Below, in pieces: positions 54,947 through 64,000 of a DNA stretch of 64,000 nucleotides (within the stretch, counting starts at the first letter, position 1; every line of letters begins with the position of its first letter). The DNA is from Gammaproteobacteria bacterium. GTDB taxonomy: Bacteria > Pseudomonadota > Gammaproteobacteria > Natronospirales > REEB76. Location of the stretch: positions 202,231 to 266,230 of the forward strand of contig DATEHU010000033.1 in the NCBI GenBank assembly GCA_035279405.1, given 5' to 3'. The position numbers were made by a program, and so were the translations under genes. A model generated the notes under the pieces. It saw only the letters and a list, made by a program, of their open reading frames with translations, did not search any database and was not told where the DNA came from.

Positions 54947-56038
54947 ATGTCCCTTGACCTGTCCCTGCCCGCTTCGGTGTGCATCCTGCGGCTCTCAGCC
55001 GTGGGCGACGTGTGCCACACGCTGCCGGTGGTGCGCAGCCTGCAGCATGCCTGGCCGGATACGCGTTTCACCTGGATCATCGGCAAGCTCGAAGCCACGC
55101 TGCTCGGGGATATACCCGGCATCGAGTTTATCATCTTCGACAAAAGCCTAGGCTGGAAAGCGACGCGGCAACTGCGACGCACACTGCAGACGCGCCGGTT
55201 CGATCTGCTGCTGCACATGCAATTGTCGCTGCGCGCGAGTGTCGCGAGCCGCGGGGCGCACGCGCCGATCCGGCTCGGCTTCGACCGCCAGCGCGCGCAC
55301 GACTGGCAGTGGCTGTTCACCAACCGGCGTATTCCTTATATACCGCGCCAGCACGTCATGGACAGCCTGTTTGGTTTTGCCGAGACCTGCGGCGTCAAAC
55401 AAAGGGTGTTGCGCTGGGACATTCCGCTGCCGCCCGAAGCCCAGGCCTTTGCGCAGCTGCAGATTCCAGATGGAACCCCGGCACTGATCATCAGCCCCTG
55501 CGCCAATGCACGCTTCCGCAATTTTCGCAACTGGCGTGCAGAGCGCTACGCTGAGGTCGCGGATTACGCTGCAAAGAAACTGGGTCTGCGGGTAATCCTC
55601 ACCGGCGGACCGAGTGCGGCGGAACGCGAGTACGGCGCGCACATCGAAGCGCGCATGCGCAGCGCGCCGCTCAACCTTATCGGTCAGACCAATCTCAAAC
55701 AGTTGCTGGCCCTGCTGCAACGCGCCGCAGTCCTGGTGGCGCCGGACTCAGGGCCGGCGCATATGGCCACGGCCGTCGGCACGCCGGTCATCGGCCTGTA
55801 CGCCAGCACCAACCCGGATCGCGCGGCACCCTACTTCAGCCGGCGCTGGTGTGTGAACCGTTATCCGGATGCCATGCGGGAATTCAATCGTCAGGACGTC
55901 GCAACCGCGCGCTGGGGCACGCGTGTGCGCGATCCACGCGCCATGGATTTGATTACGGTTTCAGATGTAACGGAACAGCTTAACGGGCTTTTGAAAGCAC
56001 GTGCGCGCGGTGAAATGCTTGCCGGGACGGCATACTAA
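54947..56038 (+). CDS. waaC: ADP-heptose:LPS heptosyltransferase (WaaC/RfaF family)
   Basis: Glycosyltransferase family 9, adds heptose to Kdo-lipid A. 363 aa. N-terminal SVCILRLSAVGDVCHTLPVVRSLQ with the family Asp, then a central IISPCANARFRNFRNWRAERYAEVADY and the nucleotide-sugar motif LVAPDSGPAHMATAVGTPVIGLY. The position next to kdkA and waaA supports heptosyltransferase I. The promoter must overlap kdkA since only 5 bp separate the divergent starts; no Shine-Dalgarno is visible. Confidence 0.9.
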   Translation: MSLDLSLPASVCILRLSAVGDVCHTLPVVRSLQHAWPDTRFTWIIGKLEATLLGDIPGIEFIIFDKSLGWKATRQLRRTLQTRRFDLLLHMQLSLRASVASRGAHAPIRLGFDRQRAHDWQWLFTNRRIPYIPRQHVMDSLFGFAETCGVKQRVLRWDIPLPPEAQAFAQLQIPDGTPALIISPCANARFRNFRNWRAERYAEVADYAAKKLGLRVILTGGPSAAEREYGAHIEARMRSAPLNLIGQTNLKQLLALLQRAAVLVAPDSGPAHMATAVGTPVIGLYASTNPDRAAPYFSRRWCVNRYPDAMREFNRQDVATARWGTRVRDPRAMDLITVSDVTEQLNGLLKARARGEMLAGTAY

Positions 56039-56151
56039 TTCTTTCTCGTACAGTACGTAACAAAAAAACCTGGTTCCGGCAGTCCGACAGCGGTACATAG
56101 GCGTGACTTACGTGGCTGAACTTCACAGACCCATCCCTGGTGTGTTGACCA

Positions 56152-56223
56152 GCCCGGATATCCTATCCGGGCGTGAAGCCGGAGCAAACAGCCACCGGCT
56201 GTTTGCAAAAAGCACCGGCTTCA
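56152..56223. terminator. Compound hairpin region between convergent heptosyltransferase and kinase genes
   Basis: GCCCGGATA/TATCCGGGC (56152-56172, perfect 9 bp) is followed by nested stems TGAAGCCGG/CCGGCTTCA (outer, 56174-56182 with 56215-56223) and CAAACAGCC/GGCTGTTTG (inner, 56185-56205). Likely serves to end both convergent transcripts. Confidence 0.6.
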
Positions 56224-56226
56224 CCC

Positions 56227-57597
56227 TCACCCCTCACCCCTTACTTCTTTTACCCGCGGCAATTCCAGCACGGCTTCCAGGCCGCCTTGTGGATGATTGC
56301 GCAGCGTGAGGCTGCCGCCGTGCAGTGCGGCAATGTTGCGCGCGATGCCGAGTCCAAGGCCGTTGCCGCCGAGCTCGCGGCTGCGCGAGTCGTCCAGGCG
56401 GTAATACGGCTCGAATGCCTTTTCCAGCTGCACCTCCGGAATTCCCGGACCTGCATCGCGCACGCGGATGATCACGTCCGCCGCGCCTTCCTCCACGCGG
56501 ATGTCCGCACGCTTGCCGTAGCGCACCGCGTTGCCCACCAGATTTTCGAGGCAGCGGCGCAGCGCCTGCGGCCGAGCGTCGAAGTCGCCGTGCACGCGGC
56601 CGCTGACCGTCACCGTCTGGCCGATTTCTTCCGCGTCGGCCTGCACGCTCTCCAGCAGCGCCATTAAATCCATGGGTTGCGGCGCTTCGCTCACGTCCAG
56701 CCCGCGCAGGAAATCCAGCGTGGCGTTGGTCAAGTGCTCCATGTCGTGCAGGTCATGGATGAATTTGCCCTTGAGCTTCTCGTCTTCGAGCAATTCCGCG
56801 CGCAGACGCATGCGCGTGATCGGGGTTTTCAGATCATGTGAAATGGCGGTGAGCAGGCGCGTGCGGTCCTCGATGTAACCTACGAGCCGGGTCTGCATAT
56901 CGTTGAAGGCGCGGGCCGCATGCCGCACTTCCGTGGGGCCAGTTTCCGGCAGCGGCGGCCGGCGGATGTCGCGGCCGAGTTCACTGGCCGCGTGCGACAA
57001 GGACGACAGCGGGCGCGTCACCCAGCGCACGGCGATCAGCGACAACAGTATGATCGCGATCAGCAGCACCGCGATATCCGCAAGCAGCGGATACGGCCAG
57101 CCGGCGAGCTGCAGCGGCCGCAGATAATCCATGCGCAGCCAGGCGCCATCCGCCAGCTGTACCAAAGTAATGCTGCGGGTGCGGTAACCCACCTCGAAGG
57201 GAGCGGTACGGCTGGCGCGCGGCACCGGTACGTGCAGCATGTAACCGCGAACCGTGTGACCCGGCAATTGATGGCGGAGTCTTGCCTGAAAGTCGGCGGC
57301 ATCTGCGTCCGGTGACAGAGCGCCCGGCGGATCGTCACCCTGCGGCGTGAGTGTGACCGTAAGTCGCGGACCGGTGAGAATGCGTACCACCTGCTCACGG
57401 TCTGCGACCGGAAGATTTTCCATCAATCGCACGGTATCCACATCGCGCTGCACGAATTGCTCGTCGCTGAACGTCACCAACGCCTGATCACGCTCGTGCA
57501 GACTGAGGTAGGCAGCGGCGATCTGTGCCACGATCAAGCCGATGACCAGCACCAGCACCAGCCGCCCGAACAGCGAACGCGGCCACAGGCGTTTCAT
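56227..57597 (-). CDS. EnvZ/QseC-type sensor histidine kinase
   Basis: 456 aa. Two membrane helices (11-32 and ~170-190) bracket a periplasmic sensor domain. HAMP linker follows (VTRPLSSLSHAASELGRDI), then HisKA with His254 in LLTAISHDLKTPITRMRLR, and an ATPase domain with NLVGNAVRYG, RDAGPGIP and GNGLGLGIARNIAALHGG. It overlaps the cognate regulator by 4 nt and is divergent from the RND efflux operon, which the pair may control. C-terminal end abuts the compound hairpin. Confidence 0.93.
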   Translation of the reverse strand: MKRLWPRSLFGRLVLVLVIGLIVAQIAAAYLSLHERDQALVTFSDEQFVQRDVDTVRLMENLPVADREQVVRILTGPRLTVTLTPQGDDPPGALSPDADAADFQARLRHQLPGHTVRGYMLHVPVPRASRTAPFEVGYRTRSITLVQLADGAWLRMDYLRPLQLAGWPYPLLADIAVLLIAIILLSLIAVRWVTRPLSSLSHAASELGRDIRRPPLPETGPTEVRHAARAFNDMQTRLVGYIEDRTRLLTAISHDLKTPITRMRLRAELLEDEKLKGKFIHDLHDMEHLTNATLDFLRGLDVSEAPQPMDLMALLESVQADAEEIGQTVTVSGRVHGDFDARPQALRRCLENLVGNAVRYGKRADIRVEEGAADVIIRVRDAGPGIPEVQLEKAFEPYYRLDDSRSRELGGNGLGLGIARNIAALHGGSLTLRNHPQGGLEAVLELPRVKEVRGEG

Positions 57598-58319
57598 CTT
57601 TCCACTTCCACGGGCAGCGCGAACACATAACCCTGGCCGCGCACCGCGCGCACGATGCCGGGTTCGCGGCCGTCGTCGCGCAACCGCTGACGCAGGCGGC
57701 TCACCTGCACGTCGAGACTGCGGTCGAACGGCAAATTGTGCTCGCGGCCGTGCAGCAATTCGGTAAGCCGGTCGCGCGACAGTACGGTGCCTGGATAGCG
57801 CAGGAAGACGCTCAGCAGCCGGTATTCGGCGCCCGACAAGGGCACAGCCACGCCGTCGGCGGTCTGCAATTGACGCGTAGCGGTGATCAGGCGCCAGCCG
57901 CCGAAGCGGAACGTGCGTACGTCCTCGACCGCCAGATCCTGCGGCAGGCTGCGGGCGCGCCGCAGCACGCTTTTGATGCGCGCCAGCAGTTCGCGCGGAT
58001 TGAAGGGTTTGGCGAGATAATCGTCTGCGCCGGTTTCCAGACCCGCGATGCGATCACCCTGTTCGCCACGCGCGGTGAGCATGATGACCGGAAGATTGGA
58101 ATGCAGCCGCAGTTTGCGGCACACGCTGATGCCGTCTTCACCGGGCAACATCACATCCAGCACCACGAGATCGAAATGTGCGTCCTCCATGGCCTGTTCC
58201 ATGGCCGGCCCGTCGGCCACCGCGGTCACGCGCAAACCCTGGCGCGACAGAAACTCTTCCAGCAATGCGCGGATTTCGCTGTCGTCATCCACCACCAGGA
58301 TATGGTCAGGCGTACTCAT
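57594..58319 (-). CDS. OmpR/PhoB-family response regulator
   Basis: 241 aa from ATG 58319. Receiver domain with Asp55 in LVVLDVMLPGEDG and Lys in DDYLAKPFNPREL. A winged-helix DNA-binding domain (~140-238) contains LSGAEYRLLSVFLRYPGTVLSRDRLTELLHG and DVQVSRLRQRLRDDG. It precedes the kinase gene on the same strand and is divergent from the outer-membrane-factor gene with 200 bp between. This fits local regulation of efflux, though no operator was identified. Confidence 0.94.
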   Translation of the reverse strand: MSTPDHILVVDDDSEIRALLEEFLSRQGLRVTAVADGPAMEQAMEDAHFDLVVLDVMLPGEDGISVCRKLRLHSNLPVIMLTARGEQGDRIAGLETGADDYLAKPFNPRELLARIKSVLRRARSLPQDLAVEDVRTFRFGGWRLITATRQLQTADGVAVPLSGAEYRLLSVFLRYPGTVLSRDRLTELLHGREHNLPFDRSLDVQVSRLRQRLRDDGREPGIVRAVRGQGYVFALPVEVER

Positions 58320-58519
58320 GTGTGCCGTAATCGCAGGATCAGGCGCTGCGATTGTAGCCCGCCACGGCACGCCCTCTTTGTATCAAAGTGTAACAAGCCG
58401 CATGCCGCCGCCTGTGCATGGGAAAATAGCCTGCCGGTGAGCTGAACTAATGCGCGTACCGGGCGTCACAGCTTCACCACCCTTGCCGGGTTTGCACATT
58501 CCGCGGATACCACTACGTC

Positions 58520-59887
58520 ATGTCCTGGCTTCGAACCCTTGGTTATCTGTCCATGACCACGCTGCTGAGCACCTGCCTCGCGGGCGCGGCGCTGGCCGCA
58601 GCGGATACCGGCACCGGACCCGCGCCGCAGTTCTCGCATCCTTTCACACTGGTGGAACTCACCGACATGGCGCTCAGCAACAATCCGCAGACCAAACTCG
58701 CCTGGGCCGAGATCCGCGCAAGCCAGGCGGGCGTGGAGCTGGCGCGCGCCGGCTACTGGCCGCAGATCAGCGCCGATTACAGCATCACGCGCAGCCGCAC
58801 GGTGAATTTCTCCGGTGCGTCCAACAGCGCCCAAACCCGCTATTCGCCGAGCATCAGCCTGAGTTATCTGCTGTGGGACTTCGGCAACCGTTCCGGCTCG
58901 CTGGATGCCGCCCAATATGCTTTGACGGCCGCCGAATTGAGCAACAACCAGACCATGCAGGACGTGATCCTCGCGGTCGAACAGGATTACTACCAGGTGC
59001 TCGGCCTGCAGGCGCTCGAACAGGCCGATGAATCAAGCGTTAAGGACGCGGAAACCAGCCTGGATGCCGCACAGCAAAACCAGAAATCCGGCCTGGCCAC
59101 GGTCGGCGACCTGTACCAGACAGAAGCCGCACTCGCCGGCGCGCAGCTCGCCTTGCAAACCGCGCAGGGACAACTCGCCGTGGCAATGGGCACGCTGGCC
59201 GTGGAAGTTGGTCTGCCGGCCAACACCGGCATCACGCTCGCGCCCTGGGACAAAACCGTGACGCCAGTGATGCCTACGCAAACCATCGAAGAACTGCTGG
59301 CGCAGGCGCGCCAGGCACGTCCCGAATTGCTGGCCTCCAAGGCGAGCGAACAGGCGGCCATCGGCAATCTGGAAGCCACCAAAGCCCGCGGACTGCCGAC
59401 GCTGGCCTTGAGTGCGTCTGCCGGGCAGACGCGCACTGCGAGCGCCGGTTTCAGCCAGACTGCGAACAATTACAGCGCCGGCCTGACGCTCAGCATCCCG
59501 CTGTTCGCCGGCTTTGGCGACGAGGCCGCCAACAAGCAGGCGCAAGCTGCGGTGGACATCAGCCAGGCCACCACGGCGCAGTTGCAACAGACGGTGGAAC
59601 TGGAAGTGTGGCAGGCATATCAAAACCTGCATACCGCCGCGGTGACACTGCGCACCACCGAGGTGCAGCTCAAGAGCGCGCAGCAAGCAGAAGCCGTGGA
59701 AACCGCGCGATACCACATCGGCCTGGATCCCATACTGAATCTGCTGACCGCACAGACCACGCTCGCGAGCGCGCGCGTCCAACAAGTGCAGGCGCGCCTC
59801 AACTGGTTCACGGCGCTGGCCGCACTCGGCCACGCCATCGGCGGATTGAATGCGCCCAGCGAAACCGCGACTCCGGAGTCACCTTGA
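58520..59887 (+). CDS. Outer membrane factor (TolC/OEP family) of RND efflux operon
   Basis: 455 aa. Signal peptide MSWLRTLGYLSMTTLLSTCLAGAALA. Two OEP repeats (LVELTDMALSNNPQTKLAWAEIRASQAGVELARAGYWP; then LAQARQARPELLASKASEQAAIGNLEATKARGLPTLALSAS). No lipobox. It is first in a three-gene operon; its stop overlaps the adaptor's TTG start. Distinct from the TolC at 49 kb; probably dedicated to this pump. Confidence 0.9.
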   Translation: MSWLRTLGYLSMTTLLSTCLAGAALAAADTGTGPAPQFSHPFTLVELTDMALSNNPQTKLAWAEIRASQAGVELARAGYWPQISADYSITRSRTVNFSGASNSAQTRYSPSISLSYLLWDFGNRSGSLDAAQYALTAAELSNNQTMQDVILAVEQDYYQVLGLQALEQADESSVKDAETSLDAAQQNQKSGLATVGDLYQTEAALAGAQLALQTAQGQLAVAMGTLAVEVGLPANTGITLAPWDKTVTPVMPTQTIEELLAQARQARPELLASKASEQAAIGNLEATKARGLPTLALSASAGQTRTASAGFSQTANNYSAGLTLSIPLFAGFGDEAANKQAQAAVDISQATTAQLQQTVELEVWQAYQNLHTAAVTLRTTEVQLKSAQQAEAVETARYHIGLDPILNLLTAQTTLASARVQQVQARLNWFTALAALGHAIGGLNAPSETATPESP

Positions 59888-61002
59888 ACAAGAAAGCCAG
59901 AATCCTGACTGTCGGCGGACTGATCGTCGCCATCCTCATCGTGCTCGTGGCCTGGCGCGTGGTCAGCTACTCGCACGCGGGACGCAACAAACTCGATGAT
60001 GCCCCACTCACGGTCGACACCGCCATCGTCACCCGCAAGCCCATGCCGGTTCAGTTGCAGGCCGTGGGCCAGGTGCAGTCGGAACACACGGTGAACATCC
60101 AGCCGCAGGTAAGCGGCGTGCTCAAGCAGGTGTTCTTCACCGAGGGCCAGTACGTGCACAAGGGCCAGCGGTTGTTCCAGATTGATCCCGCGCCGTTTGC
60201 AGCCGCGCTGGCATCCGCCAAATCCGCATATATGACCGCCAAAGCCCAGGCCGACCGCGAAGCGCCGCTCGCGGCCAAGGATTACATCTCGCCCCAGGAC
60301 TACCAGAGCGCCGTGGCCACCGCCACCCAGGCGCAGGCCGCGCTGCAGCAGGCCGAGATCAACCTTTCCTACACCAGCATCGTGTCGCCGATTGACGGCC
60401 TGACCGGCAACCTCGCGGTCAAAGCCGGCAATGTGGTGTCGCCTACCGGCACCACGCCGCTCGTGACCATCAACCAGATGAAACCTATCCTGGTGCAGTT
60501 CAACATTCCGCAGAACTTCCTGCCGCAGGTGCGCCAGTACGACAGCGGACGCGGCATCCAGGTGTTCATCACGCGCGAGGACGGCACCAGCGACCTCGGC
60601 CAGGGCAAGCTGGTATTCATCGACAACACCGTCAACACCAGCACCGGCACGGTGATGCTCAAGGCCGAGGTGCCCAACAAAAACGTGCAGCTCTGGCCCG
60701 GCCAGTATGTGGGCGTGACCATGCAACTCACGGTGCAACCGAATGCGGTGGTGATACCGAGCACCGCGATCCAGTCCAGCGAGCAAGGTAATTTCGTTTA
60801 TAAAGTGGTCGATGACACCGCGGTGGTGCAGCTGGTCACCGTCAATCGCCAGATCGGCGACCTCGTGGTCATCAACTCGGGCCTGAACGGCGGCGAACGC
60901 GTGATCACGCGCGTATCCCGCAATCTGCGGCCCAACATGAAAGTGAAGCCCAACACCACAGCCGCACCTGCCGCCGGGGCGCCGGGCATAGCACTGCCAT
61001 GA
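59884..61002 (+). CDS. RND efflux periplasmic adaptor (MdtA/AcrA-like)
   Basis: 372 aa. The start is a TTG at 59884 that overlaps the preceding TGA; CGGAG lies five bases upstream and no ATG or GTG gives the membrane-anchor N-terminus (NKKARILTVGGLIVAILIVLVAW). Lipoyl half-motifs (QPQVSGVLKQVFFTEGQYVHKGQRLFQIDPAPF; YTSIVSPIDGLTGNLAVKAGNVVSP), an alpha-hairpin between, and a beta-barrel C-terminal domain (VQLWPGQYVGVTMQL). It overlaps the RND gene by 4 nt. Confidence 0.92.
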   Translation: MNKKARILTVGGLIVAILIVLVAWRVVSYSHAGRNKLDDAPLTVDTAIVTRKPMPVQLQAVGQVQSEHTVNIQPQVSGVLKQVFFTEGQYVHKGQRLFQIDPAPFAAALASAKSAYMTAKAQADREAPLAAKDYISPQDYQSAVATATQAQAALQQAEINLSYTSIVSPIDGLTGNLAVKAGNVVSPTGTTPLVTINQMKPILVQFNIPQNFLPQVRQYDSGRGIQVFITREDGTSDLGQGKLVFIDNTVNTSTGTVMLKAEVPNKNVQLWPGQYVGVTMQLTVQPNAVVIPSTAIQSSEQGNFVYKVVDDTAVVQLVTVNRQIGDLVVINSGLNGGERVITRVSRNLRPNMKVKPNTTAAPAAGAPGIALP

Positions 61003-64000
61003 AAGCCAATCTCTCGGCGCCGTTCATCCACCGGCCGGTGATGACCACGGTCATCATGTCGGCGCTGCTGATTTTCGGATTGGTGGCCTACTTCACTCTG
61101 CCGATCAGCGAACTGCCAAATGTGGATTTCCCCACCATCCAGGTGCGCGCCAGCCTGCCCGGTGCCGATCCCAAAACCATGGCCTCGTCCGTGGCTACGC
61201 CGTTGGAGAAGCAGTTCACCACCATCGCCGGCCTGCAGTCCATGAATTCGACCAGCAGCACCGGCTCCACCGAAATCACCCTGCAATTCGATCTGTCGCG
61301 CAACATAGATGCCGCCGCCCAGGACGTGCAGACCGCGATTTCTCAAGCGACCCGCCAGTTGCCGAACAACATGCCGACGCCACCGACGCTGCGCAAGGTG
61401 AATCCAGCGGATTACTCAGTGGTGTACTTGGGCCTGACTGCAGAGCATGTGCCACTCACGCAACTGGACGAATACGCCGAAACCATCGTGGCTGAGCGCC
61501 TCTCCATGGTCCCGGGCGTGGCCCAGGTGAACGTGTTCGGCTCACACAAGTACGCCGTGCGCCTGTACATGAACCCCTACGCACTCGCCGCACGCAACCT
61601 GTCACTCAACCAGGTGGTCACGGCGGTGCAGAACGGTAATACCAATCTGCCCTCGGGCACCATGTATGGCGCTACCAGCACTTACACGGTGCAGGCCTCG
61701 GGACAACTGACCAACGCCAACGCCTACAACAAGTTGATCGTGGCCTATCAAAACGGCGCGCCGGTGCACCTCGACGACGTTGGCCAGGCGGTCAACAGCA
61801 TCCAGCAGGACAAACAGGTCACGTATTTCTTTGACAACACCCAGGGCAACCATCAATTGCAGCCGGCTATCGTCCTTGGCGTGCAGCGGCAGCCTGGTTC
61901 CAATACCGTGCAGATCGCCCAGGATATCAGCAAGCTGCTGCCAGACCTGACGGCGAATGCACCGGGCGACGCCAGCCTGCATCTGATATATAGCCGCGGC
62001 ACCTATATCAGCGCCTCGATTCACGAGGTCAAGTTCACGCTGATCCTGGCCATTTTCCTCGTGGTCATCGTGATCTTCGTGTTCCTGCGCAACATTCGCG
62101 CCACGGTGATCTCGGCACTGGCGCTGCCGACCTCCATCATCGGCACCTTCGCGGTCATGAAGGCGCTCGGCTTCAGCCTCGACAACCTCTCGCTCATGGC
62201 GCTGGTGCTGGCGGTGGGCTTCGTCGTGGACGACGCCATCGTCATGCTCGAGAACATCGTACGCTACCGTGAGAAGGGCGAACCCACGCTGCGCGCCGCG
62301 CTCATCGGCAGCAAGGAGATCGGCTTCACGGTGCTGTCCATGACGCTGTCGCTGGTGGCGGTGTTCCTGCCAATCCTGCTCATGGGCGGCCTGCTGGGGC
62401 GTCTGTTCCGCGAGTTCGCCATCACGGTATCGGTCGCCATCCTGATTTCGGGGCTGGTATCGCTCACGCTCACACCCATGTTGTGCAGCCGCTTCCTCAA
62501 GGAGAGCGGAACGCACGGCAAGCTCTACGCCACGCTGGAAAAGGCCTTTGACAAATCCCGCGACTGGTACGTGAAGACGCTCAGCTGGTCGGTGGACCAC
62601 TGGCGCAGCATGCTGGTGGTGGCGGCGGCCATGCTGGTGCTCACCTTCTATTTCTTCGCGGTAGTGCCCAAGGGCTTCATTCCTTCGGAAGACACCGGCC
62701 AGGTGTTCATGAGCACCGAGGCGCCGAGCGGCATCACCTTTGACGAGCTCAAGGCTTTGCAGACGCGCGTTACCAAAATCGTGCAGCAGAATCCCGGCGT
62801 AGCGAGCGCCATGTCGAGTGCCGGCCAGGGCCACGGCGCTTCGGCGAGCAGCTACGGCGGCTGGGGTATGATCGGTTTGAAACCCGAGAGCGAGCGGCGC
62901 TACAGCGCCGACCAAATCATCCAGCAGTTGCGCAAGGCGGTGGCGCCGGTGCACGACATGCAGGTGTACTTCCAGAATCCGCCCGCCATTCGCATTGGAG
63001 GTTTCTCCGGCAACGGCGATTTCACCTATATATTGCAAGGCTTGGACGTGGATTCCCTGGACCAGGCGGCCACAAAATTCCTGCCCAAACTGCAGGCGGT
63101 GCCGGGTCTGCAGGACGTGGATAGCGATCTGGTGCTCAATAATCCGCAGATCAATATCAACATCCTGCGCAATACCGCCTCCACCCTCGGTGTGAATGCC
63201 ACCGCCATCCAGTCCACGCTCTACAACGCTTACGGTGGCAACGAGATCAGCACCATCTTCGGTTCCAGCGACGAGTTTTACGTGATGATGCAGTTGGCGC
63301 CGCAATACCAATCAGACATACAGGCGCTGAATGCCTTGTACGTGCCCTCGGACACCGGCAATCTGGTGCCGCTGCGCACGGTCGCCGATCTCACGCCCGG
63401 CGTGGGTCCGACGCAGGTGGACCATTACCAGCAGCTGCCGTCGGTGGCCTTCTCCTTCAACCTCGCGCCGGGAGTGTCGCTGGGTGAGGCCGCAAGCCGC
63501 GTGCAACAACTTGCCGCGAGCGCTCTACCCTCCGACATCACCGGCGTGTTCGCCGGCAACGCCGCCACCTTCCAGGATTCCCTGGTGCAACTTCCGATCC
63601 TGCTGATCATCACCGTGCTGGTGATCTACATGGTGCTGGCGATCCTCTACGAGCACTTCATCCACCCGATCACCATTCTCACCGCCCTGCCGCTCGCCAT
63701 GGTGGGCGCGCTGCTCACGCTCATCCTGTTCGGCCAGCAGCTCGACATCTTCAGCTTCGTGGGCCTCATCATGCTGGTGGGGCTGGTGAAAAAGAACGGC
63801 ATCATCATGGTGGACTTCGCCATCCAGATGAAACGCGACCACAATCTGAACGCCCGGGATGCAGTCATCGAGGCCTGCAAGGTGCGCTTCCGGCCCATCA
63901 TGATGACCACCTTTGCCGCAATTCTCGGTGTGCTGCCGATCGCGGTGAGCACCGGCATGGGCACCGAAGCGCGCCGGCCGCTTGGCATCGCCGTGGTCGG
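60999..64000 (+). CDS. RND multidrug efflux pump, MdtB/MdtC-like (partial, runs off right edge)
   Basis: About 1000 codons visible of an expected ~1030-1050. N-terminal FIHRPVMTTVIMSALLIFGLVAYFTLPISELPNVDFPTIQV matches the HAE1 RND family, and the ATPLEKQF, TTIAGLQSMNSTSSTGSTEI start of the porter domain is also typical. The proton-relay Asp pair is Asp411/Asp412 in VGFVVDDAIVMLENIVRY on TM4. The later half has GNAATFQDSLVQLPILLIITVLVIYMVLAILYEHF. Probably exports drugs or toxic compounds. Start ATG overlaps the adaptor stop. Confidence 0.94.
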   Translation, partial: MKANLSAPFIHRPVMTTVIMSALLIFGLVAYFTLPISELPNVDFPTIQVRASLPGADPKTMASSVATPLEKQFTTIAGLQSMNSTSSTGSTEITLQFDLSRNIDAAAQDVQTAISQATRQLPNNMPTPPTLRKVNPADYSVVYLGLTAEHVPLTQLDEYAETIVAERLSMVPGVAQVNVFGSHKYAVRLYMNPYALAARNLSLNQVVTAVQNGNTNLPSGTMYGATSTYTVQASGQLTNANAYNKLIVAYQNGAPVHLDDVGQAVNSIQQDKQVTYFFDNTQGNHQLQPAIVLGVQRQPGSNTVQIAQDISKLLPDLTANAPGDASLHLIYSRGTYISASIHEVKFTLILAIFLVVIVIFVFLRNIRATVISALALPTSIIGTFAVMKALGFSLDNLSLMALVLAVGFVVDDAIVMLENIVRYREKGEPTLRAALIGSKEIGFTVLSMTLSLVAVFLPILLMGGLLGRLFREFAITVSVAILISGLVSLTLTPMLCSRFLKESGTHGKLYATLEKAFDKSRDWYVKTLSWSVDHWRSMLVVAAAMLVLTFYFFAVVPKGFIPSEDTGQVFMSTEAPSGITFDELKALQTRVTKIVQQNPGVASAMSSAGQGHGASASSYGGWGMIGLKPESERRYSADQIIQQLRKAVAPVHDMQVYFQNPPAIRIGGFSGNGDFTYILQGLDVDSLDQAATKFLPKLQAVPGLQDVDSDLVLNNPQININILRNTASTLGVNATAIQSTLYNAYGGNEISTIFGSSDEFYVMMQLAPQYQSDIQALNALYVPSDTGNLVPLRTVADLTPGVGPTQVDHYQQLPSVAFSFNLAPGVSLGEAASRVQQLAASALPSDITGVFAGNAATFQDSLVQLPILLIITVLVIYMVLAILYEHFIHPITILTALPLAMVGALLTLILFGQQLDIFSFVGLIMLVGLVKKNGIIMVDFAIQMKRDHNLNARDAVIEACKVRFRPIMMTTFAAILGVLPIAVSTGMGTEARRPLGIAVV

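Overview
The window looks like a chromosomal segment of a Gammaproteobacterium related to the Xanthomonadales. The evidence is high GC with GC-ending codons, Gram-negative envelope genes (bamD, waaA, hldE, lpxL, kdkA, a heptosyltransferase, tolC), the neighbourhood clpB-pgeF-rluD-bamD-nadE-sucDC-pilSR, and REP-type palindromes of the 'GGAGCGGC...GCCGCTCC' kind. There is no plasmid or phage backbone and no CRISPR array. Most of the window is core housekeeping, with a few accessory spots.

Layout. 1-7 kb: clpB (cut by the left edge), pgeF with an in-frame palindromic insertion, rluD, bamD, nadE. 7-12.3 kb: sucCD, with an unusual basic tail on SucD, then the pilS-pilR two-component pair. 12.4-18 kb: an FAD/NAD(P)-binding protein, a periplasmic coiled-coil protein and a large secreted Asp-box (BNR) beta-propeller protein. 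17.9-21.2 kb: a four-gene Mla/MCE-type lipid transport operon. 21.5-24.6 kb: a sulfur cluster of secreted DsrE-like protein, ModA-like binding protein and a four-haem cytochrome that reads as a TsdB-TsdA thiosulfate dehydrogenase fusion. 24.6-25 kb: tRNA-Arg(ACG) preceded by 136-bp tandem repeats that each carry the first ~19 nt of the tRNA. 25-31 kb: small metabolic and membrane genes (rhodanese, CDF exporter, PsiF-like, methyltransferase, MAPEG, cyclase, GFA, PLP decarboxylase).

31.2-33.7 kb is the most island-like part. An EamA transporter gene and a ~161-bp copy of its own 5' end flank a GSU2403-type nucleotidyltransferase and a remnant of a type I restriction HsdR subunit. A perfect 14-bp inverted repeat lies against the start codon of the nucleotidyltransferase. 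34-37.5 kb: an NTF2-like secreted protein, thiC behind a TPP riboswitch, and a TPR protein. 37.9-44.8 kb: a MacAB-like ABC export operon in which the two-permease pair has been duplicated in tandem. 45-47.7 kb: a DoxX-like membrane protein and a LytTR/LytS-type two-component pair. 47.9-56 kb: pcm-like, rhodanese, tolC, waaA, hldE, lpxL, kdkA and a heptosyltransferase (LPS inner core and lipid A). 56.2-64 kb: an EnvZ/OmpR-type two-component pair divergent from an outer membrane factor, adaptor and RND pump operon that runs off the right edge.

Functional themes are envelope biogenesis and export (Bam, LPS core, Mla-like, ABC and RND efflux), central metabolism (SucCD, NadE, ThiC), and probable use of thiosulfate as an electron donor. 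The features most worth follow-up are the tRNA-linked tandem repeats, the eamA-flanked nucleotidyltransferase cassette, the TsdBA-DsrE-ModA-like cluster, and the palindrome inside pgeF. All function calls come from reading motifs by eye; no database search was run.
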